Shown here in pieces: positions 57,940 to 64,000 of a stretch of 64,000 nucleotides of DNA. Each line of letters opens with the position of its first letter. Positions within the stretch are counted from its first letter, which is position 1. Made by a program: the position numbers and the translations under genes. Below the pieces are notes generated by a model. That model was given only the letters and a program-made list of their open reading frames with translations. It ran no database searches and was not told the DNA's origin. The stretch covers positions 4,526 to 68,525 of the forward strand of contig DASTKG010000097.1 in assembly GCA_035716005.1 (NCBI GenBank), given 5' to 3'. Origin of the DNA: SZUA-252 sp035716005 (GTDB lineage Bacteria; Eisenbacteria; RBG-16-71-46; SZUA-252).

Positions 57940-58515
57940 TCAGTACGAGTATTTCGGCTCCCAGCCCTTCTCGCCCTCCGCGAGAAGCGCGATGAGATGC
58001 CAGACGCCGCAGTAGAGGTCGTAGGGACCGAACTCGGCTCGGGCCACGCGCTCGATCGTGCCGTCGTCGGCCAGCCGAAACGTCGACACGCCCGGAAGCC
58101 ACGATTTCTCGCCGCGGAATCCCATGTCCTGGATGAAGGTCGATCCCGCTCCCGACACCATCGGAAAGCCCCACTGCCGGCTCTGGGCGAACTCCTTCTG
58201 CGTCTCCACCGAGTCGGGCGAGCAGACCACGAATCCGGCGCGATTCGCGAGATGGCGCCAGACGCCGTTGAATCCGTCGGCCCAGAGCGTGCAGTAGCGG
58301 CATCCCTTCCCCATGTTGTGGACCACGATCAGATCCCGTTTCCCGCCGAAGAGCGACGAGAGCGTCGCCTCCCCGTCCCAGGCGGCGAGCCGGTAGTCCT
58401 GGACGCGTTCCCGGGGCGCCGCGCGCTTCAGCTCGGCCAGCCGCTGCGACTTTTCGAGAAGCTCCTGCTCGAGTGCCTGGATTTCCTGGAGCGGGTTCGG
58501 CGACGTGGGATTCAT
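57940..58515 (-). CDS. DUF899 thioredoxin-like protein
   Basis: 191-aa protein with the DUF899 pattern: RLAAWDGEATLSSLFGGKRDLIVVHNMGKGCRYCTLWADGF, in which CRYC sits at the thioredoxin active site, then FVVCSPDS, and the end HLIALLAEGEKGWEPKYSY. A redox or peroxidase-like role is possible but unknown. The N-terminus is a short coiled helix (ALEQELLEKSQRLAELKRAA). It lies upstream of aceB by 24 nt on the same strand, so it may share the operon. Confidence 0.85.
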   Translation of the reverse strand: MNPTSPNPLQEIQALEQELLEKSQRLAELKRAAPRERVQDYRLAAWDGEATLSSLFGGKRDLIVVHNMGKGCRYCTLWADGFNGVWRHLANRAGFVVCSPDSVETQKEFAQSRQWGFPMVSGAGSTFIQDMGFRGEKSWLPGVSTFRLADDGTIERVARAEFGPYDLYCGVWHLIALLAEGEKGWEPKYSY

Positions 58516-58691
58516 GCGGGCCTCCTTCTCCTGTTCGTCCGGTTCCGGTACGTGCCCGAAAGTCTACCCCTCCCGAACTCGGAGGCAACCGGCAACTCGG
58601 CGAAGGGCGCCGGGTCTATACTCGGCCGAACGTCCGCCGCGACGGCGGAACCGGTCTCGCGTCACCTCACCCGCGCCAAGGGGAAGAATCG

Positions 58692-59672
58692 ATGATGCGC
58701 CACGAACGAATCGGGGCCGCGCCGGCCGCGCTCGCCGCGTTGGCCGCCGCCCTGCTCCTTCCGGCTTTCGCGCTCGGCTCGGGCGTTCGCGGGCCGACCT
58801 TCGAGTCGCACTGGCAGGACGGCCGCGCCGAGCTGTCGGGCTATCGCTATCACGTCCTCCGATACGGCGAGCCGCGGGCGGGACAGGCGGTCATGATCAC
58901 CGTGACCGAGCCCTTCAGCGAATCGAAGCGCGTGAAGGCGGACGATCCCGCGAAGAACCCCGCCGACACGTTCGAGGCGCTGAAGATGAACCTCGTGCGC
59001 GATTTCCAGACCGGCATCTACGACTACAACACGATGACCTCGGTCTTCGTCCGCTCGCGCGACTTCTCCCCCGTGAAAGTCTCCTTCTCCGGCTCGGAGT
59101 GGTGCGGAAACGTCTACGAGGAGATTCTCTTCGACCGGGACGCGGCGCGGCAGTCGCTCCGCTCCTACTTCGAGGGAGAGAGCGGCGAGAGATCGCTTCG
59201 CCGGCCGCCCGGCGGAGTCTCGGAGGACCAGCTCTTCATCCTCGTCCGGGGGCTCCGCGGCGATTTCCTGCGCGCGGGGGAAAGGAGGACGGTGGCGCTC
59301 CTGCCCGGCTCCTTCGTGCGCCGTCTCGCCCACCGGCCGCTCTCCTGGGTGAACGCCACGATCGAGCGGTCGGCGAAGGCGGAGCGGGTGACGGTTCCGG
59401 CCGGGACGTTCCAGGCCGATCTCTATCGGGTGAGGACGGCCGACTCCCGCACCGGATCGTTCTGGGTGGAACGCCCCTATCCCCACCGGATCGTCCGCTG
59501 GTCGTGGTCCGCCGGCGCCGCGGGCGACCGAAAGGCGAGCGAGGCGACGGAGTCGGCCGAGCTGGCCGGATCCGCCCGGCTCCCGTACTGGCAGCTTCAT
59601 GGAAACGGGCAGGAAACCTATCTGAAGCAGCTCGGCCTCGAGCCGCTTCCGACGCCCGGCCCCGGGCGATAG
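58692..59672 (+). CDS. DUF3108-like exported protein
   Basis: 326-aa protein with a signal peptide (ALAALAAALLLPAFALGSG). The body has alternating beta strands with ELSGYRYHVLRYGEPRAGQAV, FQTGIYDYNTMTSVFVRSRDFSPVKVSFSGSEWCGNVYEEI, then RVTVPAGTFQADLYRVRTADSRTGSFWVE and a terminal RLPYWQLHGNGQETYLKQLGL. The last 120 residues recall DUF3108 (lipocalin-like, RVTVPAGTF.A..). No function can be given. A TATACT box at 58617-58622 is a possible -10. GGGGAAG precedes the ATG pair at 58692/58695. Confidence 0.6.
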   Translation: MMRHERIGAAPAALAALAAALLLPAFALGSGVRGPTFESHWQDGRAELSGYRYHVLRYGEPRAGQAVMITVTEPFSESKRVKADDPAKNPADTFEALKMNLVRDFQTGIYDYNTMTSVFVRSRDFSPVKVSFSGSEWCGNVYEEILFDRDAARQSLRSYFEGESGERSLRRPPGGVSEDQLFILVRGLRGDFLRAGERRTVALLPGSFVRRLAHRPLSWVNATIERSAKAERVTVPAGTFQADLYRVRTADSRTGSFWVERPYPHRIVRWSWSAGAAGDRKASEATESAELAGSARLPYWQLHGNGQETYLKQLGLEPLPTPGPGR

Positions 59673-59753
59673 CCGCCCCCGATTCCGAGCGAGCCGCTCC
59701 GTCGCCGCCCCCCCGGCGGGGGGGATCGCGCCCCGGTCCCGCCGATCTCGCTC

Positions 59754-59789
59754 ACTAATTACTCAGAATCTATTCAATATCGGTGCATC
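59754..59789. promoter_or_regulatory. AT-rich block upstream of the fasciclin gene
   Basis: A block of about 36 bp (TCACTAATTACTCAGAATCT... to ATATCGG) is strikingly AT-rich against its surroundings and lies 150 nt before ATG 59940. It could be a promoter or UP-like element. No clean -35/-10 pair was found. The rest of 59673-59939 shows only a C7/G7 hairpin at 59708-59724. Confidence 0.25.
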
Positions 59790-59939
59790 TGAAGGGGTAC
59801 GGCGACTCCGGAGCCTCCCCGAAGCGCCGAGCCCGGACCCATCGGGCCGCGGGGCGCCGGCGCGAGCCGGCGCCGCCGCCGAACCGGGAGGCGAGAATCG
59901 AATCGACGACACCACAACCTCTTCGGGAGATCGACCACC

Positions 59940-60446
59940 ATGCGTTCCATCGTCACTCGCTTCAGCGCCCCCACCGCGATCGCGGTCGCGGCGGCCCTCG
60001 TTCTCGGCTCTCTCTTCGTCGCCCCGGCGTTCGCCGCCGGAAAGCCGGACAAGAACATCGTCCAGGTCGCCCGCGAGGCGGGCCAGTTCAGCACGCTCCT
60101 CGCGGCGCTCGAGGCCGCGGATCTCGTCGGCACGCTCTCGGGCCAGGGGAAGGGACCCTTCACGGTCTTCGCCCCGACCGACGCGGCCTTCGCGAAGCTC
60201 CCTCCGGGCACGGTGGAGTCGCTCCTCAAGGATCCCGTCGCCCTGAAGAACGTGCTCCTCTATCACGTCGCGGCGGGCGACCTGCGCGCCACGGACGTCC
60301 TGAGCCGCAGCTCGATCACGATGGCGAACGGCCAGACGACCACGATCAGCGGCGCGAAGATCAACGACTCGAGCATCACGGCGACCGACATCGCGGCCCG
60401 GAACGGCGTCATCCACGTGATCGACACCGTCCTCATCCCCCGCTAA
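59940..60446 (+). CDS. Secreted fasciclin (FAS1) domain protein
   Basis: 168-aa exported protein: signal peptide (IAVAAALVLGSLFVAPAFA) and one FAS1 domain. FTVFAPTDAAFAKLPPGTVESLL, LLYHVAAGDLRATDVL and GVIHVIDTVLIPR are the H1, H-box and H2 regions. Single FAS1 proteins mediate adhesion or lie in the periplasm/cell surface; the role is unknown. GGGAG is 11 nt upstream. A strong hairpin terminator follows the stop at 60462, so it is monocistronic. Confidence 0.94.
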   Translation: MRSIVTRFSAPTAIAVAAALVLGSLFVAPAFAAGKPDKNIVQVAREAGQFSTLLAALEAADLVGTLSGQGKGPFTVFAPTDAAFAKLPPGTVESLLKDPVALKNVLLYHVAAGDLRATDVLSRSSITMANGQTTTISGAKINDSSITATDIAARNGVIHVIDTVLIPR

Positions 60447-60461
60447 GGAAGCCCGAGACGG

Positions 60462-60504
60462 CCGGCGCCGGGGTGACGACCATCCCCGGCGCCGGTTCGT
60501 CTTT
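60462..60504 (+). terminator. Rho-independent terminator after the fasciclin gene
   Basis: Perfect 12-bp inverted repeat (60462-60473 and 60484-60495), 10-nt loop, then TTCGTCTTT. It lies 16 nt after the stop. Confidence 0.85.
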
Positions 60505-60528
60505 GCGGGCCGGAAGGGGCGCGCTACC

Positions 60529-61494
60529 ATGTCCACGGTCATGAGCGCATCGAAGGTCCATCGTCGCGCGGAACCGGGGTGGCTCACCATCGGCACCCTC
60601 GCGCGGGCGACCGGCATCCCCCCGTCCACGCTTCGCACCTGGGAACGCCGCTATCGCGTCCCCGTCCCCTCCCGAAAGCCCTCCGGCCATCGCCTCTATC
60701 CGGTCGAGACGGTGCGCCACCTGCGCGCGCTTCGCCGCGCGCTCGATCTCGGACGAACGCCGGCGGAGGTCATGCGGCTCCCTTTGAGCGAACTCGAGGA
60801 GCTTCTCGGAGAGGCGAGGCGGCCGGGGGAGCGCCCGCGGGCGGGCGAGCGACGCGGCCGGCGCGAAGGAGCGGCCCCGACGACGCTCGCCGGCGGGGCC
60901 CCCCTCATCGCATCGCTCCTCGCCGCGGCGCGCTCGCTCGATCGGAGGAGTCTGCGCCGCGCCCTCGTCGACGCCTGGGCGGGACTCGGACCGATCGAGT
61001 GCCTCGGCGGGGTGGTGGCGCCGTTCCTTCACGAGATCGGAGCGGCCTGGGCGGAGGGGACCCTCTCGGTGCGGCACGAGCACTTCGCGTCGGGAGTCGT
61101 GGCCGATTTCCTGCGCGAGGCGCGGCGCCCCTTCGAGGAGCGCGCGGAGGGGCCCGTCGCCGTGGCGGCCACGCTCCCCGGCGACCTGCACGAGATCGGA
61201 CTCTTGAGCGTGGCGCTGCTTCTCTCGATGAGCGGCTGGCGCGTCGCCTACCTCGGCCCGGACACGCCCGTTCGGGAGATCGCCGCCTTCGCGAAAGACG
61301 CCGGCGCCAGGGCCGTCGCCGTGAGCGTGTCGCCCAGCCGCCGCCGGGGAGCGGCCTCGGCGATTCGCGCGCTGCGGGCGGCCCTTCCGCGCGGGGTCGA
61401 ACTCTGGCTGGGGGGCGAAGGGGCGCCGCCCGACCTCCCCGGATCGACGCGATTCGAGAATCTCTCGCAGCTCGCCTCGCGCCTGGAGGTCTGA
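60529..61494 (+). CDS. MerR-family regulator with CarH/LitR-like B12-binding domain
   Basis: 321 aa. The N-terminal winged helix (19-85) reads LTIGTLARATGIPPSTLRTWERRYR, as in MerR/CarA/CarH. After a basic linker comes a four-helix region and a cobalamin-binding domain. The light-sensing fingerprint Wx9EH is present at Trp174 and Glu184-His185 (WAEGTLSVRHEH), and the cobalamin motif DLHEIG (Asp219, His221, Gly224) follows. CarH uses adenosylcobalamin to repress DNA in the dark. No photolyase or carotenoid gene is near. ATG 60529 has AAGGGG 9 nt upstream; ATG 60541 is the alternative, 10 nt after a TTTGCG-17-TACCAT promoter-like pair. Confidence 0.88.
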   Translation: MSTVMSASKVHRRAEPGWLTIGTLARATGIPPSTLRTWERRYRVPVPSRKPSGHRLYPVETVRHLRALRRALDLGRTPAEVMRLPLSELEELLGEARRPGERPRAGERRGRREGAAPTTLAGGAPLIASLLAAARSLDRRSLRRALVDAWAGLGPIECLGGVVAPFLHEIGAAWAEGTLSVRHEHFASGVVADFLREARRPFEERAEGPVAVAATLPGDLHEIGLLSVALLLSMSGWRVAYLGPDTPVREIAAFAKDAGARAVAVSVSPSRRRGAASAIRALRAALPRGVELWLGGEGAPPDLPGSTRFENLSQLASRLEV

Positions 61495-61518
61495 GGGCGG
61501 CGAGGACGCCCCGCGTTC

Positions 61519-63519
61519 CTACCCTTCCTTGTCCTCGTACATCGTCTTCAGCCGGGCGATCACGCCCGGATCGGCGAGGGTCGTGATGTCGCCCACCGCC
61601 TTCCCCTCGGCGATGTCGCGCAGGAGCCGGCGCATGATCTTCCCCGACCGCGTCTTCGGAAGATCGGCCGTGAGGATGATCTCGTCCGGCCGCGCGATCT
61701 TCCCGATCTTCTTCACCACGTGGTCTTTCAAATCGTCGATGGCGGCGGGTCCGCGATCCTCCCCTTCCCGGATCGTGACGAAGGCCACGACGGCGGTCCC
61801 CTTGATCTCGTGCGCCCGCCCGACCACCGCGGCCTCGGCGACGGACGGGTGGTCGACGAGCGCGCTCTCCACCTCCATCGTCGAAAGGCGGTGCCCGGCC
61901 ACGTTCATCACGTCGTCGACGCGGCCGAGGAGCCAGAAGTAGCCGTCCTTGTCGCGCTTCGCGCCGTCGCCCGTGAAATAGAGGCCCGGATATCGCGACC
62001 AGTAGTTCTGCCGGAACCGCTCGGGATCGCCGTAGATGCCGCGCAGCATCGCGGGCCACGGCTTCCGGAGGATGAGGTAGCCGCCCCCCTCCTTCACCGT
62101 CTCGCCCTTCTCGTTCACGATGTCGGCGTCGATGCCGGGAAGAGGGCGCGTGGCCGAGCCCGGCCTCGTCGCCGTCACGCCGGGGAGAGGCGAGATGAGG
62201 ATCATCCCGGTCTCGGTCTGCCACCACGTGTCGACGATGGGGCAGATCTCTCCCCCGATGTGCTTGTGGTACCAGACCCACGCCTCGGGATTGATCGGCT
62301 CGCCCACGGAGCCGAGGAGCCGGAGCGAGGTGAGCCGATGTCTCGCCGGCCACTCGGGTCCCCACTTCATGAACGCGCGAATGGCGGTCGGCGCCGTGTA
62401 GAACACGCTGACGCCCAATTCCTCGACGATCTGCCAGAAGCGGTCCTTGTCGGGCCAGTCGGGCGAGCCCTCGTACATGACGACCGTGGCGCCGTTCGCG
62501 AGGGGGCCGTAGACGACGTACGAGTGCCCCGTGATCCAGCCGCAGTCGGCCGTGCACCAGAAGACGTCCTCCTCCTTCAGATCGAAGACCCACTTCGTCG
62601 TCGCGGCGGTCCCGGTCAGGTAGCCGCCCGTGGTGTGGACGATCCCCTTCGGCTTCCCCGTCGTGCCCGACGTGTAGAGCGTGTAGAGGAGGTCCTCGCT
62701 GTCCATCGGCTCGGGCCAGCAGTCGTCGGAAACCCCGTCGACCAGGCGATGCCACCAGTGGTCGCGCCCCTCCTTCATGTGCACCTGGAATTCGCCCCGC
62801 TTGAAGACGACCACGTGCTCGATGCTCGGGCAACCCTCGACCGCGGCGTCGGCGTCGTGCTTCAACGGGAGAATCGCGCCGCGGCGAAAGCCGCCGTCGG
62901 CGGTGACGAGAACTTTCGCGGTCGCGTCGTTGATGCGATCGCGGAGCGCGTCGGCGGAGAAGCCGCCGAAGACGACGCTATGGACCGCGCCGATGCGCGC
63001 GCAGGCGAGCATGGCGATCGGGAGTTCGGGAACCATCGGCATGTAGATGGCGACGCGATCGCCCTTCTGCACGCCCAGCTTCTTCAGCCCGTTCGCGAAG
63101 CGCCCCACCTCGCGATAGAGATCCCAGTAGGTGAGCGTCCGCCGTTCGCCCGGCTCGCCGACCCAGACGAGCGCGGCCTTGTTGCGTCGCGGCCCGCGCA
63201 GATGGCGGTCGACGCAGTTGTAGGCGACGTTCAGCTTCCCGCCGACGAACCACTTCGCGTCGGGACCGTTCCAGTCGAGCACGGTGTGCCAGCGCACGAA
63301 CCAATCGAGATCCGCCGCGCGCGCGGCCCAGAAACCCTCCAGGTCGGCGGCGGCCTGCTGGTAAAGCGAATCGTCCTTCACGTGCGCGGCCTTCGTGAAG
63401 TCGGCGGCCGGCGGGTAGGTGCGGTTCTCGTCGAGCAGCGCCGCGATGGCGGCGGTCGAGTTCGGCGGCGCCGGCGAGGCGTTCTTCTCCCCGCCGGAGG
63501 GGCGTTTCTCCTTGGCCAT
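61519..63519 (-). CDS. acs: Acetyl-CoA synthetase
   Basis: 666-aa AMP-forming ligase that activates acetate. YTSGTTGKPKGIVHTTGGYL is the P-loop-like motif, DTWWQTETGMILISPLPG the acetyl-pocket region (Trp), YFTGDGAKRDKDGYFWLLGRVDD follows, and the acetylatable Lys is in PKTRSGKIMRRLLRDIA. All match Acs. The first 20 residues (MAKEKRPSGGEKNASPAPPN) are extra. GGGGGAAG lies 4 nt before ATG 63519. It is convergent with the MerR/B12 gene and 36 nt after the STAS-like gene on the same strand, so it may be second in that unit. Confidence 0.97.
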   Translation of the reverse strand: MAKEKRPSGGEKNASPAPPNSTAAIAALLDENRTYPPAADFTKAAHVKDDSLYQQAAADLEGFWAARAADLDWFVRWHTVLDWNGPDAKWFVGGKLNVAYNCVDRHLRGPRRNKAALVWVGEPGERRTLTYWDLYREVGRFANGLKKLGVQKGDRVAIYMPMVPELPIAMLACARIGAVHSVVFGGFSADALRDRINDATAKVLVTADGGFRRGAILPLKHDADAAVEGCPSIEHVVVFKRGEFQVHMKEGRDHWWHRLVDGVSDDCWPEPMDSEDLLYTLYTSGTTGKPKGIVHTTGGYLTGTAATTKWVFDLKEEDVFWCTADCGWITGHSYVVYGPLANGATVVMYEGSPDWPDKDRFWQIVEELGVSVFYTAPTAIRAFMKWGPEWPARHRLTSLRLLGSVGEPINPEAWVWYHKHIGGEICPIVDTWWQTETGMILISPLPGVTATRPGSATRPLPGIDADIVNEKGETVKEGGGYLILRKPWPAMLRGIYGDPERFRQNYWSRYPGLYFTGDGAKRDKDGYFWLLGRVDDVMNVAGHRLSTMEVESALVDHPSVAEAAVVGRAHEIKGTAVVAFVTIREGEDRGPAAIDDLKDHVVKKIGKIARPDEIILTADLPKTRSGKIMRRLLRDIAEGKAVGDITTLADPGVIARLKTMYEDKEG

Positions 63520-63555
63520 GAACTTCCCCCGGTCTGGAACGATGCGTCGTGGAAT

Positions 63556-63981
63556 CTAGCGGTCGGCCCGGCTCCGTTCGCGCGTCCACGCCTCGGCGGA
63601 CGCGAGCGGAATGCCCAGCGCGGCGGCGGCGGCGTCCCAGCTTCGGTAGACCTCGACCTTCGCGCCGCCGTAGATCACTTCCATGAGCGCGTACATGCGC
63701 GCGAGCCCGTAGAAGAACTCGCCCGGCGTGACGAACGCGGTGGGGATCTTCGGCGGCGCGAACGCGGGCCGGAGACGCTCGAGTTGCTCGCGCACCTGCG
63801 ACGTCGGCGCCTCGGCCCAAGTCGCGAGGGACATGTCGACGATGTGCGCTTTCGCGGCGCGGAGATCGGAATCGTGCGCGCGCTTGAGGATCGTCTCGAG
63901 GATATCGACGATGGAGACCGACCCCCAATAGACGGTCACGTAGACGTCGGTATCGTCGCGATAGCAGAAGTCGCTCGGCAT
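63556..63981 (-). CDS. STAS/SpoIIAA-like protein
   Basis: 141-aa cytoplasmic protein. Pattern: DVYVTVYWGSVSIVDILETILKRA at the start, HIVDMSLATW in the middle, then TAFVTPGEFFYGLARMYALMEVI and VEVYRSWDAAAAALGI, which resembles the STAS/SEC14-like family found in many proteobacteria. The function is unknown. ATG 63981 has a strong GGGGGG 3 nt upstream, so the start is firm. It is upstream of acs, which begins 36 nt after its stop. Confidence 0.6.
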   Translation of the reverse strand: MPSDFCYRDDTDVYVTVYWGSVSIVDILETILKRAHDSDLRAAKAHIVDMSLATWAEAPTSQVREQLERLRPAFAPPKIPTAFVTPGEFFYGLARMYALMEVIYGGAKVEVYRSWDAAAAALGIPLASAEAWTRERSRADR

Positions 63982-64000
63982 GATCCCCCCTTTCCGGACC

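Noticed and set aside
59708..59724. C7-GGC-G7 hairpin after the DUF3108-like gene
   Set aside because: No U tract follows on either strand and the loop is only 3 nt, so I do not call it a terminator; homopolymer runs could also be error-prone.

Overview
The window is gene-dense, very GC-rich chromosomal DNA from a free-living Gram-negative bacterium. Outer-membrane beta-barrels, periplasmic proteins, a complete-looking cytochrome c maturation operon, ETF-ubiquinone oxidoreductase, a 2-oxoacid dehydrogenase, glyoxylate-shunt enzymes and acetyl-CoA synthetase point to a respiring heterotroph that can use acetate, fatty acids or branched-chain acids. I cannot fix the phylum from sequence alone. 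The mix would fit Eisenbacteria/Gemmatimonadota-like or myxobacteria-like lineages, and that is only a guess. I saw no insertion sequence, prophage, CRISPR array, rRNA or tRNA.

Layout. 1-2279 (minus): the start of an RND/HlyD adaptor with an apparent frameshift, preceded by the two halves of methionine synthase MetE as separate genes. 2366-5564 (minus): Mrp/ApbC Fe-S carrier, DUF971, MFS transporter and NTF2-like protein. 5710-13463 (plus): copper P-type ATPase, E1alpha, thioesterase, E1beta and E2 of a 2-oxoacid dehydrogenase, then aspartase. 13528-17187 (minus): a secreted-surface cluster with two pilin-like paralogues, a PapD-like chaperone and a beta-barrel; an unrelated small barrel lies upstream at 17381-17971. 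18180-21216 (minus): radical SAM, metallophosphoesterase-like and MFS trio. 21363-33033: ferredoxin-NADP reductase-like protein, a TldD/PmbA pair with a Tat-signal TldD, DUF2203, PolX, a zinc metalloprotease, endonuclease III and QueG. 33104-37674: dienelactone hydrolase, an atypical radical SAM protein behind an AT-rich palindrome, MutT, a hydrolase and YceI.

37892-45054 (plus) is a tightly coupled run: thioredoxin reductase, ETF-QO, ABC ATPase, FtsX permease and AttH/CrtC-like protein. 45026-52012 (minus) is the ccm operon (ccmE-F-H-I-like, an unknown membrane protein, ccmA-B-C-D, rhodanese), with nearly every junction a 4-bp start/stop overlap. 52157-57915 holds rhomboid, a beta-lactamase-fold protein, a barrel, and isocitrate lyase with malate synthase. 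57940-63981 holds DUF899, DUF3108, fasciclin, a MerR-type regulator with a CarH-like B12 domain, acetyl-CoA synthetase and a STAS-like protein.

How they work together: Acs, AceB/AceA, the E1/E2 complex and ETF-QO form an acetyl-CoA/acyl-CoA oxidation theme feeding a quinone pool and c-type cytochromes matured by Ccm. The least explained material is the pilus-like cluster, the radical SAM trio, the CX10CX2C radical SAM protein and the extra gene inside ccm. Several genes appear to have promoters ending 6-8 nt before the start codon, which suggests leaderless transcripts.
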